This document shows positions 52,765 through 63,152 of a stretch of 64,000 nucleotides of DNA, one piece after another (within the stretch, counting starts at the first letter, position 1; each line of letters opens with the position of its first letter). The DNA is taken from positions 10,836,501 through 10,900,500 of the forward strand of contig JAWUZG010000056.1 in the NCBI GenBank assembly GCA_036785705.1. Direction: 5' to 3'. Origin of the DNA: Acanthornis magna. Taxonomy: Eukaryota > Chordata > Aves > Passeriformes > Acanthizidae. The notes below the pieces were generated by a model. The model worked only from the letters and a program-made list of their open reading frames with translations, made no database searches and was not told where the DNA came from. The position numbers were made by a program, and so were the translations under genes.

Positions 52765-53130
52765 TTAGGTAACAGATCCGCTGAGCCCCTCGCTTGTCCC
52801 CAGTACACAGCGCAGCAGTGGCACGGCAGTGGTGTGTGCCTGTGCGCTGGCAGGAGCTGAGATGGGCAAACCCTCTTCCCATCTCCTTGGAGCCCCTCGA
52901 GTGGGCAGGGTGCATTCCCGGTGTCCTGGCCTGCCATCCCACAGTCCCCACCTGCCCCAAATGCAGGCCTTTCCCCCGGCTGCCCTCTGTCACATCCCAT
53001 TCCCATCCCATCCCCACCTCCCTCTCTCCGATCCTGCGGCTCTGCCTGGGCAGGCACTGAAATGTGCCGCGCTCTGTGCGGACTGGGCAGAAAACGCACC
53101 CGCGAGCTGCTTGGCCCCCTGGGTTTTGTC
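52765..53130. other. GC-rich block downstream of the CEMIP 3' end
   Basis: GC-rich sequence with ORFs in several frames but no recognised protein. It mirrors the GC-rich block on the other side of the A/T array. A weak CTCF-like motif in reverse orientation lies at 52980-52993. Confidence 0.4.
52980..52993 (-). promoter_or_regulatory. Weak CTCF-like motif, reverse orientation
   Basis: On the minus strand GTGACAGAGGGCAG matches the core half AGRKGGCRS fully, but the 5' part of the consensus poorly (about 10 of 14 overall). Its orientation is convergent with the stronger motif at 48826. Confidence 0.25.
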
Positions 53131-53182
53131 TTTTGAAATAACCAGGGAGACAAAAATAAAATAAGAAAATTTGCACTGAATA

Positions 53183-53188
53183 TTTATT
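53183..53188 (-). terminator. Likely CEMIP polyadenylation signal
   Basis: AATAAA on the minus strand, followed within about 20-45 nt by a TTTTCTTATTTTATTTTTGT-like U-rich element. Confidence 0.45.
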
Positions 53189-56100
53189 TTGATAAACATT
53201 GTGTACTCCAAACAACTACGTGTTATTTCAGTTGTAAGCCACAATCTTTTGGAAACAACGTCCCAAGAGCTCTTGTCATCATAAACCCGACAGTCAATGC
53301 ACCACCACGGTCTGTGGACATAGAGAGCTTTCAAGTGCAAAGCAGATTATCAGAAAAGACACATTGCCGACCTCCTTAACAACCTGGACAATGCTCAAAT
53401 CCAGTAAAAATGCTTCATATGTCTACAATTTAGTTGTCTTTGTGCCATTGTAATAAATTAATAGAAAATATATCTTTTTTTCATTGGAAAGTCTATAAGA
53501 AAATGTACAAACATCTAACTCCGAAAAAGGACCAGCTGTTTCGGCGACAAGTAAAACAAGCATTTGAACAGAGGCAATAAAACCCAAACATCCAAACAAA
53601 CAAAGAGACAAACAAACAAAATGCAATCAAAAAACCCCACTCCACCAATGGCAACTGTGTAGGCAAACATGGAAACAGCTGCAGTGATAAAACCTTACCG
53701 AGAAGGTCTGCCCAGGATGGGCAGAGAACAAGCGCTCAGGGCATTCACTACTCGGAGTGTGCAATTTCTACAGCAGTCGAAGGTTTGACAGGAGTCAAAT
53801 GGCACAAAGCTCCTGCTGCCTGGCCGTGGCACCAGGCTCCATCCTGGCTCCGAGGATGCACTGAGCGACTCCAGTGGGAGCCCTGGGCATTTCCCCAGCA
53901 TGGCTATCCCAGCACATGGCCACGATCTCCGCTCTCCCTCGGGCTGACAGCCTGCAGTGATTCCCTGCTCCACATTCCCAGCCTCACACCCACCCCAGCT
54001 CCCAAACGCCCCGTGGGACAAACTCGACGTGAGAGAACAAGCTTCTTGGAAGTTTTCTTCCCTTCCTAAGGTGAGATCTTTTAGGAAAGGAAAAGAAAAA
54101 GGCTTTTCCTAGAGCCAAGTCTTGTGGTTTCACCCTGAGAATTCCCAAAACAGTAAAATCAGAAGCCACACTTTCAGGACAAAGGCTCCTTGAAGCTGAA
54201 GGAAGCAGTGTAGGTGATATCCCAGCGGGTGGGATGCTCCCAGGATTTACACACTCACAGGGAGCAGGAGAGGGGAAATGGCCGTGGCCAGTGCAGCACT
54301 GTGCTGGGGCTCATACAAAGCCCAGTCCCACTCCAGGCACATTCCAAGCCCAGCTTTCCTGCCCACCATCTGCTAAATGCTCATGAAAGAAATATTCCTG
54401 CTTTGGTCCATCTCCTGGAAGCAAGTGTGTTCCACCAACACCGCTGCAATGGCATCAGCAGCTCAGGGCAGGGAAAAGGTTTAGACAACCCAAACTGACA
54501 GACCCAAGGGAATTCCTGCCGCTCTGCTCCCCTGACTTCATGGATCTGACACTGTTTTGGCTATCATGGGACATCAGATAAATGTTTTGGATGATTGTGG
54601 TTGAACCACCAGTGAGACTGACTCTTTCATGGAATAATTGGTGAAATCCCCAAACTGTCGTAAGAATTTTGGGGAAAAAACAACCCACCTTACTTGCCTT
54701 TTACAAGTATTGCCCCTTTACTCTCTAAATGACACAAATGCCTAAGGAGCATTCATTAACAGGCTCTTGTTGGGAAGCTGGGAGGCAATGCTTGGCTCTT
54801 TTTTTTTTTTTTTTAAATACAATACACATGACATTCAGTGAATTCAAAACAATTATATAGTAAGTCTGAAAAAACATTTCCAGTTTCAAAACCCAGGAGA
54901 GGCTTGAGGGGAATGTAACCTGCAGTACTATCTAAATTTCGTTCATGCTTGCTTTGACTTTCAGGGCAACCGATCTAAGCCAGCGTCTGCCCAGCCTTTT
55001 GAATGACACACAAAATCCTTGCTTTTTAGTCCAGCTGCAAGGTAGCGTTTTGGATACTGTGGGGGAAAAAATTACATAAACAAAGTAGGCATCAGCAATT
55101 AGAATAATTTATGTGGCAATGGAGACAGGCAGAGATAAAGTGGGGGAAACACCCAAGTCTTACTGGCAAAATTGACATTCTTTGAAAAGCTCATGGTGAT
55201 GTCTTTCACATTTCCCCCCTGCCCTTAGATTTCCTAGAACAGCCACAGCCTCCAGAGACACCTTCATGGCATTTCTGGGCAACTGACAGATATATCACTG
55301 AACACTAGAAATGCTTTCAGTGCTTTACAAGATAATGCTAAATTTCTCAGCTTCAACAGATGCCCCTGTAAAGTCCTGATTGACTCTGCTCTGCCTTCAT
55401 TACCCAGGGATTGGTTTGAAGCAGGGGGAAGGAGGTACAAGATATCCAAGCAGTGCATTGGGATTCCCAATTTAATTCTTCAGCCACCTGGTAAAACCTC
55501 ATCCCAGTCTCATGTAAACCTTCCAGGAGGACCAAGGCAGTAATATCTTAAGCCTGAGGACAGGATCAGAAATCAACACACAGCACAGCAGTCTGATCCT
55601 GCTCCCTCTGATGTTCTGCAAAATGCGAGGGCAGCTCCCCGCATTTGATGCTGAATAAGGTAGGTCCAGGTATTCCTTGTTAAAAATTGGAAGCCTTGAA
55701 TGGGATGGTTTTGCCTGGCAACCATAAACTGATCCTGAATATTATTATACAGATGGAAAGGCTGTATGGGAAAGGCTGAGAAAATACATGTGCTAATTGA
55801 CATTGCTGTCCTTCTAGCCTGCAGCTGCTTGTTGAAGGAAAATTTCCTATTTGCACAGCCACTATTAAAACTCCTTGATCCATAGGAAAAACACAGTTTT
55901 CTGAGGAAGCAGAAATAGGTGGTTTCATCAGTCTCTGCTGGCATGTTTTGTCCACTCCTTCTGTCATCTCTTCCCCAACTATGTGCCGTGGGTTGCATGT
56001 ACAACACACACCCCAAAGAGCTTGATCAAACCTCACAGAAGCTTTAGGAGAAGTCCTTACTGTCCAGTTACACCTCCCAGCATCCAGGCAATCACTCAAA

Positions 56101-56549
56101 TACACTCTTTGCACCCCAGATTGTCAACCAGTCCTTGAACTGGCACTCCACATCTATGTGAGCAGCTAGTTACACTATGGAAAAGAAAAAAATCTTCAGA
56201 CAACTTAGAGGCTGGTAAAAGCAATAATCCTCGATGGTCTTCAGAGCAAGAGCTCCCCTTCCAGAGGCAGCACTAAAGTCAGTGTGTCCCAGTCTGTCAG
56301 TCTGTCTGACCAAACCAGCACGTGGCGAAACAGCTCAGACCTTGCCCAGTCCCACGAGAATCAGCCTCGGTGCCCGAGCCAGCCTGAGCTGGCCAGCACA
56401 GGGCACACGCTGGTCACAGGGGAAGGTTCTCCTGTCACATGTGGCCTCTAGCTACTTACAGTGACATTTCTTTTTGAACAGCAACAACAACAACAAAATG
56501 CTACACCGGTGGCGCGGGCCCTGCGCAGAGAGGTCAGTAGTGCGTCCAT

Positions 56550-56580
56550 CTGTCTGTCCGTCCGTCCGTCCGTCCGTCCC
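56550..56580. repeat. CTGT/CCGT (GTCC) tetranucleotide array in CEMIP 3' UTR
   Basis: About seven tetranucleotide units (two CTGT, then five CCGT), starting some 40 nt after the CEMIP stop codon on the mRNA. Confidence 0.9.
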
Positions 56581-56621
56581 ACGGGGCAGTGCTGGCGGCC
56601 AGGAGGCACAGCAGGGTGTCC

Positions 56622-56749
56622 TCACAGCTTCATTTTCTTCACCACAGGAATTGGCAGTGCTTGGTAGATTTTAGCTGAGTCCTCGTGAGTGACCAGCTTC
56701 ACCCAGACGGGGCGGAAGCTGCCTTTGAAGCCGACAAAAGCCATTTTTT
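56622..56749 (-). CDS. CEMIP: CEMIP terminal coding exon
   Basis: 128 nt ending in TGA (56624-56622); acceptor TCTGATTTGCAG. Encodes KMAFVGFKGSFRPVWVKL and the C-terminus AKIYQALPIPVVKKMKL. Confidence 0.95.
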
Positions 56750-59700
56750 CTGCAAATCAGAGCAAATGTACTTGGAGTGTGCCAGGACTGCACCAGAACC
56801 CCCCCTGTGTGAGTGGCTACACCCATGGCTGGAGAGGTGCAGTGCACAAGAGCCAGAACAACACACACACCTCAGACGGAATCATGCCAAGAGCTCGTAG
56901 AGCTGACTGGAGCAATGTTCATATGGAGATATATTCTAGTGAAATATGGGATGCTCAGTATGCTTTGCACCATCAAGTCAGAATGTTTCCAGAGAAAACC
57001 AGGTTAAAATGAGCTCAGACAAGTAAAAAATCCTGGTTTGGGGCATTTAGTGGGGGAAAAGGTACAATATTCCTACTATTGAAAGGTCTTTTTATTTAAA
57101 ATTAATCTGGAAAGTCAAACCCCCTGAATTATTTACTTCTAAGAACAACTGCCAGAGTTCTTTTTCCATTTACAGTTTTAAACTGAGCATGTTACCCAAA
57201 GCTGCAGTGGATACAACCTTTCTGAATAAACAAATTACTGGTCCCAGGATGTTTGAGCACATGCTGACAGAAGCAAGCAAGGCGAAGTTTAGAAGCAGAA
57301 AAAAAGGTCCCTTTACTGGAATCATGGGGGGTTAGAACTGAGTTTTTAAAAAGTGGTTACCTTTTAACCTAAAACCCTCTCCTGCTCCAAGTTTCTCCAG
57401 TACTTTAGTCCATGGTCCTCTTGAAATGAATCTTCCTTTAGATGTCACCAGCACTATGGAGCTGAAGGAAACAAAGATGTGTAAATGGATGGAGAGTCAG
57501 AACACATTCCTCGTTTGTTTGTCGTGAGCACTGCTAACTCCTGCCTGTGTATCCAGACACCCCTGAACTACAGTGGCTTCAGCTTTAATGGTTTTCAATG
57601 CTTTCCAACAGTTTGGTCACAGATTATTTTTCCAGTCATGCAAAACTCATTACAAAGCAGACAGAAGCCACTTTTTTAATTTTTAAACATGGCTTTCTAG
57701 GAAGATTTAAATGTTTCCAACCTGCAGTTCTATCCTGCTTTGCTTAGCAAGACCTATCTTCTCCCTGGGATGCTCTTGGCATGTCTCAAGTAATTTCCTG
57801 TTCTTTCATTAGCAGATTAAACCTGAAGAAATTCACTTCTCTGAGACTTTTTTTGCCCTGATGCTTTTCCTTTCAGTGTGCTTCTCTTTAAAAAGTGTAT
57901 TAATATTATTACTACTATTCCAAAGTGTATTAATATTATTACTACTATTCCTGACCAGGAATTGGATTTAGCCAGGATTGAAATTGGGTTTTTTGTAAAG
58001 CAGGATGATGGCCTCTCTGAAAAGACTTCTTTTTTTTTTTGATGAAAGAAAAGTGAGCACCTACCATGCTTCCCTGAAGTAACTACTGTGATGTGATTTT
58101 TGCAACCTCTAGAATTATTTAAGACAATAGAAACACATCTGACCCCACCTGCATGGACCTCTGCTCAAACTTCCCCCAAGTCTCTAGAGTGGATGCCAGA
58201 ACAATATCCTGTCTATCTGCCCACAGCTACTTCAGATGAGTCATCAAGGCACTCATATTTGTATTAAATGTTACATATCAGAATCCAAATCCAAACAGAT
58301 TTAACGATAATTAAATATATTCACTTCCCACGAGCACTCCACAAGCTAATGTGGGAACAACCCCTTTGGTTAATGAGTTTCTCTTGTGGTTCCAATTCTC
58401 CTTCCAGCAGAAGAAGCCAATTGCCCTCCAAGATGCAGGAACATCTATTGGCTACTAACCACCTCTTTCCAAAACTCTGCATTCCTGGCTGCCTGTACTT
58501 AAAATACAAAAGAACTCAGCCTTTAAGTCTGTGCAGGGGAACGTGCAAAGGGGAATGTATTTTATTAGTGGATTTATCTGCAGTGTGAGAGAACATACAG
58601 GCAGTAAAAAAATGCAAGCTGTGCACATCTGTATAGATCAGGGCTTTGTGAATTTAAGCCTGCAGTTTGTCTGTAACCCACAACATAAACATAGCTCTGC
58701 AGTTTATTAATCACATGCAGCTCTGCAAATTATCTGGGGCTCAATCAGTCCCTAAATCAAGGAGTTTGCATCCTGCTGCTGCCTGCATGTCCTGCACACA
58801 TTTGGGCTCTTTTGGAGTCACCAAGCACAAAAATACATTGTTGGGTGTCTGCCCCATTTTGGGTGATAAAACCCAGGGAAAAAATGAGTGTTATGCAGCA
58901 TTTTGTACATTGCACCTGAGTGACAACAGATTGTTTACTCACTGATCTTTGATGTTGTTGACATAGTTTTCTATCTGTGCTGGGATTCCTTGTAGAATGG
59001 AGTTTTTGAATGTTACTCGATCAACAACTTTTCCATGATGTCCATCAATCACAACCAGTTGGATACCCTCATCAGTGAGGAAAAACCTGACACCGTCAAC
59101 CTGGACAGGGGGAAAAATACTCTTGATCTATCACAGTAACACAATTGCAAACAACCACCTGTAGGAAGCACCGATAGTCCTGAGTCATGGGACTGCTCTT
59201 TCCATCAAAAGGGCAAAATTCCAGGTCTCTGAGGTCCTGTCTAGTAGGACAAGATACACCTTTTTTTTTTTTCCCCCCCCAAAATACAAAGCAGATGTGA
59301 CCTAACCTCCATGGTAACTTTGTAAGCAGATTTTCCATGAAGATGAAGCAAATATCTTAGAATTGCACCCCATTAAGTTCGTTGAGAGGATTTGCTCACC
59401 TCAATGTATGCAAAGTCATCCTTTAGGTGGAAGTACTGTTTCTTATACGTTTCTATTTTCACTTCTATTAGGTGGTCCTTGGTTTTCTGTTTGCAAAATG
59501 AAAAAAAAAAAGATTTTCTGGTGAGGATTTCCATTACCTAAACACTGCATTTTCAATGAAAACATTTTAAACATTGAAATTCAATCAACAGGGAAGCTGT
59601 GTAATAAGCACTGATTCGCCAAATTAAATTGCTAATGGAACTGGGCACAATGGTAACCTCTCTGCTCATCCTGTCACCAGTTAAATTGTTTCACCAAATG

Positions 59701-62700
59701 GCAGAGTGATTCTCACTTTGCAGAAATGACACATAATTCTCCGAGGCTTTGCTGTGCATTCCTCTTTCAAGGGTGATAAGTGAAAAAAAACAAATAACAG
59801 ACAAATACCCCACTTCTTCCCCCAGAACCAGACTGGATACAGGAGACCATGTTGTGCATTATATGAATGAGAATAATTCAGCTCAACTATGCAGTTCCCT
59901 GTCTGACACTGCTGTTCTTACAGCCTGGAGGAGCTGAATCACATTCACTGTCTTCCAGCTCATCAGTTTTCACCCTGTGCTTTCAAGCACAGCACATCAC
60001 ATCAGAGCCCCAAAAGACCAAATATCCAACTCCAACCCAAGCCTCGTGTGGCTCTCTGCACGTTGCAAGAATCTGTTTCATATTATTTCACATGCCTGGA
60101 CCACTTCAGAAAATCAGGCAGAGCATATAACGACCCTGGCACAAAGATTTTCTGTCTGTGGGCACATTATGAGCCAGAACAACAGATTTACATGAGCCAT
60201 AATTCTGTGGTAAGAAATCAGCTGCTTTACCAGCTGTGCACTGGAGAGCTTCTTTGGCATTGGCACTTCCACAATTGGAGTCTCGATGTACTTGGGGTAG
60301 GCTGTGGCCTCACAGTCGCTGACCCCAGCGGTCTTTGGGATCACAGCTTTGATTCTTATTCGTTCACAACCCTTCACAGAGCAGAAAGCAAATTTCTCCT
60401 TCTCATTTTGAGCTTTGAGTTTCAGAAACAGCAGCCTGCAGGTGGGGGAAAAAAGCAAACAGTATCCTTCAAACTTTTGTGCAAAAAAATACTGACCCCC
60501 AGTTCTGACGGACTCCTTCCTATGCTTTGCAATAATTTTCATTGCAACACTTGGCGCCGTGTTTTATAGTGCCCAACATCCCACATGAAAATAAAAGGGA
60601 ACACTCATCTCAGAAATGCTTTAGGGGTCTCAGGGAAAGTAAAATGGAGAAATCAGATAGTACCTGAATTCCCTTTGAGCTCTGTTCTATAGTGATACCT
60701 ATATGTAGAAACACATGCTCTGTATTTTAGATATTTCTTTCTTTCCCGTTATTTTAATACTTTTAAAGAAAGTAACAGGCTTTACATTTAGTTCCTATGC
60801 ATCCCTGTCATGGTGTTTATAAATGGTTGCTGCTCAAAATAACAAGGCCTGTGCATGTCTTGGTCTGCTTTTCTTTTTTTCTTCTTTTTCTTTTTCTTTT
60901 TCTTTTTCTTTTTCTTTTTCTTTTTCTTTTTCTTTTTCTTTTTCTTTTTCTTTTCTAATATGTATTCACTCAGTGAAGCATTTCCCAAAGTGATCAACAG
61001 TGCAGCAGAGGCTGTGAATGACTGCCAGCCATGGGAGTCCGAGGAAAATTAAACACTGGTCACATTCCTAGAAAACCTTCCTGGTTTTGTTGTGATCCCC
61101 TCCAGTGGCGTTAGCCAAATGGCTCACAATTCCTGCAGCATTCCCAAAGCAATGTCCCAAATCAGCAAAGCCTGTTATCTTACCCAGTGTCCTCATCCCA
61201 GTAGTAGTAGCCTTTGGTGGGATATCTGTGCTCCAGTTTCTCCATTTGAGACGTTCTGTAAAAGGTCCCAGTTTTGTATGTTTTCTTCAAGAGACGGTTA
61301 TGGATGTCTGAGAGAATGGAAAATGTCGTCCCTCTAGGATAGCAAAACCCTACTTGGATCCAGTCATTCCTAAAAATAGCAAAGACCCACATTGTAACAA
61401 GTCATAATATAACTATTATTTTCCTGGGCATGCTGGAAGCCAAACTAAATAATTCACAATAAGTTTTTTCCTGGCCAGTTAAAATTTGCATGGTTTAGAA
61501 TGGATCAATGCAACGTAAATTAGACATAACAACCACGGGTTAGTTAAGCAATGCAGGTCAGGTCTGCTCCTGGCTTCTACACCTGTGACTTCCATGCACC
61601 AGGAATGAATTAGCTCTAAACTTCCAAAAATGAACTGTGTTATCCTGCAGGGCTTCCTGGGGGAGGAAACAGGAATCTGAGATGTCTCATGAAAAGATGC
61701 TGAACCCAATAGACTTCCTGTAACGAGGATGTTCATTCTGCAAGGGCCCACGAGGTGATGACCTCACCCATTAAAAATGTGCAGTTACATGGCTGGGCTG
61801 GAATGTTGGAATTCAGATCACTCACTTGTTGAAGTTGATGAGCCATATGGCCAGCTCTTCAGGGGCCGTCTTGTCCCAGTGGATGGTGTAGCCTTTCCTC
61901 AGAGTTATAACTGGCTGATACTGCTGGTAATGAGTGCTTTTGCTCAAAGCCCCTTCCAAGTAGAGTGGGCGATTGTGGTAGTCATTTTTTATTATTTTCA
62001 TTTTCAGGTTGACTGGCTTGTAGGCTTGGATGTATATCTAGATGGAAAAAAAAAAAAAAAAGGAAAAGATCACCAAGGGTTTAATGAACTAGTGAAAGGT
62101 GCAGATACTCAGTAAATGAGAGCTGGTGCAAGCCCTGTGTGCTGTACACTAATGTTCAATTCCTTAGGTTTCCATTTCCACAAAACAAACTGTTTTCAGG
62201 GGAAAAAAAAAAAAGGCTCATTTCCTCATCCACTGAGTTCAAGTGCATGTGCCAGAGGAGGCTGCAGCAGGGCTGAGGTATTCCACAGCATCCTGCAACC
62301 GTTCAGCAGCAGCACAGTATCTGCCTCAGACATCTGACCTGTGCTGAACAAGGACCCTTCTGTCTGGATTTCAGCAGCCTGAAACCCAGCTCAGTGGTTA
62401 GGAATTGGCCACAGTGGCACTACACAGAAAAAAACCCCAATAGTTGCAACACCCAAGACAAAATCAGGCGCTCTCAGCGGAGAAAAGTGAGGACTCTCCT
62501 GGCAGCAGCACTCAGGGCTCCTGCGGTGGCGAGAATGGTTTGGTGGTCACACACAGGATGAAAAACCATGAAAGCTGAAGTCTAATTTCGACTGATCAGC
62601 ACATTTCCCATAACACTGTGGGCAGCACTTCCCTCCATAAACCTGGGAAAAATAACCAGCCAACAGCCCGTGGATTTATGAATATTAATCTGTGAATGCC

Positions 62701-63152
62701 CATGGAGCTCTCAGGAGGCTGCAGGCAGAAGTTGTTGGAGCTGTCAGCAGCCAAGACCAAAGTTCCTGAAAATGTTTCACAGCATTTCTCATGTTCAAAG
62801 CCACCTGTGCAGACATGCTGATAAAGAAACACTGAGCAGCCTGGAGAAAGTCCATTTCTAAAGGTCGAGCTTTGCAGTGCCAAGAAATTTAAAATAAACC
62901 GAAGTGATAATGATACTGCAAGGTAAGCAGCCTTACCTGTGCAAAGTGTCCACTGCAGATGGAACCTCTCCAGTCAGGCACGTCAATGCAGTCAGGGTGC
63001 TTGATCAACCAGTTATCTTCTTTGATCAGGTACGAGCCTGGATATTCTGACACAGAGCCATCTACGTCATGAAAAACTGATGTTTTGTCACCATCCATAT
63101 CCAGATCATTGAACCAGGGGCCAGGTTCTCCAAAGAAGACTCTTGATGTAAT
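56622..63152 (-). CDS. CEMIP: CEMIP (KIAA1199), cell migration-inducing hyaluronidase: last eight coding exons (partial gene)
   Basis: Exons 62937-63152, 61826-62037, 61184-61369, 60231-60435, 59400-59486, 58943-59100, 57361-57461 and 56622-56749 join into 1293 nt, giving 430 aa plus stop with every phase consistent. This is about the last third of a protein of roughly 1360 aa; the remainder lies beyond the right edge. CEMIP is a secreted/ER-processed factor required for depolymerisation of high-molecular-weight hyaluronan. The full protein has a signal peptide, G8 domain, two GG (ILEI/FAM3-like) domains and parallel beta-helix repeats; this part holds the helix end and C-terminal GG domain. 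Diagnostic segments: THYQQYQPVITLRKGYTIHWD, CYPRGTTFSILSDIHNRLLK, FAFCSVKGCERIRIKAVIPK and the C-terminus PIPVVKKMKL. The related CEMIP2 (TMEM2) is less likely, given the C-terminus and MESD synteny. Confidence 0.95.
57361..57461 (-). CDS. CEMIP: CEMIP penultimate coding exon
   Basis: 101 nt, entered after two bases of a split His codon and leaving one base; acceptor TGTTTCCTTCAG, donor GTAACC. Encodes SIVLVTSKGRFISRGPWTKV and LEKLGAGEGFRLK. Confidence 0.93.
57462..58942 (-). other. CEMIP intron with a 30-bp tandem duplication
   Basis: 1.48-kb intron. It contains a perfect 30-bp tandem duplication at 57892-57921 and 57922-57951. Nothing else notable. Confidence 0.9.
57892..57951. repeat. Perfect 30-bp tandem duplication
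   Basis: Two identical adjacent 30-bp copies (each beginning AAAGTGTATTAATATT) with no mismatches, implying a recent event or sequence conversion. Confidence 0.97.
58943..59100 (-). CDS. CEMIP: CEMIP exon (-3 from last), GG domain
   Basis: 158 nt (52 codons + 2); donor GTGAGT. Encodes VDGVRFFLTDEGIQLVVIDG, part of the C-terminal GG-domain fold, then NSILQGIPAQIENYVNN. The first third seems less conserved than its neighbours compared with my memory of the human protein. Confidence 0.93.
59400..59486 (-). CDS. CEMIP: CEMIP exon (-4 from last)
   Basis: 29 codons, phase 0 at both ends; acceptor TTTTGCAAACAG, donor GTGAGC. Encodes KTKDHLIEVKIETYKK and the FHLKDDFAYIE end. Confidence 0.95.
59487..60230 (-). 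other. CEMIP intron, nothing notable
   Basis: 744-bp intron between the exons at 60231-60435 and 59400-59486. No repeats or coding sequence stand out. Confidence 0.9.
60231..60435 (-). CDS. CEMIP: CEMIP exon (-5 from last)
   Basis: 205 nt (1 + 68 codons); acceptor CCCCACCTGCAG, donor GTAAAG. Encodes LLFLKLKAQNEKEKFAFC through PIVEVPMPKKLSSAQL. Confidence 0.95.
60436..61183 (-). other. CEMIP intron with hexamer repeat
   Basis: 748-bp intron holding the CTTTTT microsatellite. Otherwise ordinary. Confidence 0.9.
60868..60956. repeat. CTTTTT hexanucleotide microsatellite
   Basis: 89 bp of pyrimidines with about twelve nearly perfect CTTTTT units. On the CEMIP pre-mRNA it reads (AAAAAG)n. It creates spurious poly-Lys and poly-Phe frames. 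Confidence 0.97.
61184..61369 (-). CDS. CEMIP: CEMIP exon (-6 from last)
   Basis: 186 nt (1 + 61 codons + 2); acceptor GCTATTTTTAG, donor GTAAGA. Encodes NDWIQVGFCYPRGTTFSIL through GYYYWDEDT. Confidence 0.95.
61370..61825 (-). other. CEMIP intron, nothing notable
   Basis: 456-bp intron between the exons at 61826-62037 and 61184-61369. Confidence 0.9.
61826..62037 (-). CDS. CEMIP: CEMIP exon (-7 from last)
   Basis: 212 nt, phase 0 start, two leftover bases at the end; donor GTGAGT. Encodes IYIQAYKPVNLKMKIIKNDY through EELAIWLINFN. Confidence 0.95.
62038..62936 (-). other. CEMIP intron
   Basis: 899-bp intron with A runs at about 62045-62060 and 62202-62213. No other feature was recognised. 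Confidence 0.9.
62937..63152 (-). CDS. CEMIP: CEMIP exon (-8 from last)
   Basis: 72 codons, phase 0 at both ends; acceptor TTTATTTAG, donor GTAAGG. Encodes ITSRVFFGEPGPWFNDLDMD and, later, WLIKHPDCIDVPDWRGSICS. Confidence 0.95.

Larger units (their letters stand above)
53165..56621 (-). other. Probable CEMIP 3' UTR
   Basis: About 3.4 kb from the CEMIP stop to a minus-strand AATAAA at 53188-53183 that is followed by a T-rich downstream element. It includes a GTCC tetranucleotide array close to the stop, a short CAA repeat at about 56480-56495 and an 18-bp T run (A on the mRNA strand) near 54799-54816. No conserved coding sequence was recognised inside. Confidence 0.5.

Noticed and set aside
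52806..52822. Second CTCF-like motif (GCAGCAGTGGCAC) right of the A/T array
   Set aside because: One base of the core is missing relative to the consensus spacing, so it does not align properly.
60788..61052. Poly-Lys and poly-Phe ORFs in the CEMIP intron
   Set aside because: They are direct translations of the CTTTTT microsatellite.
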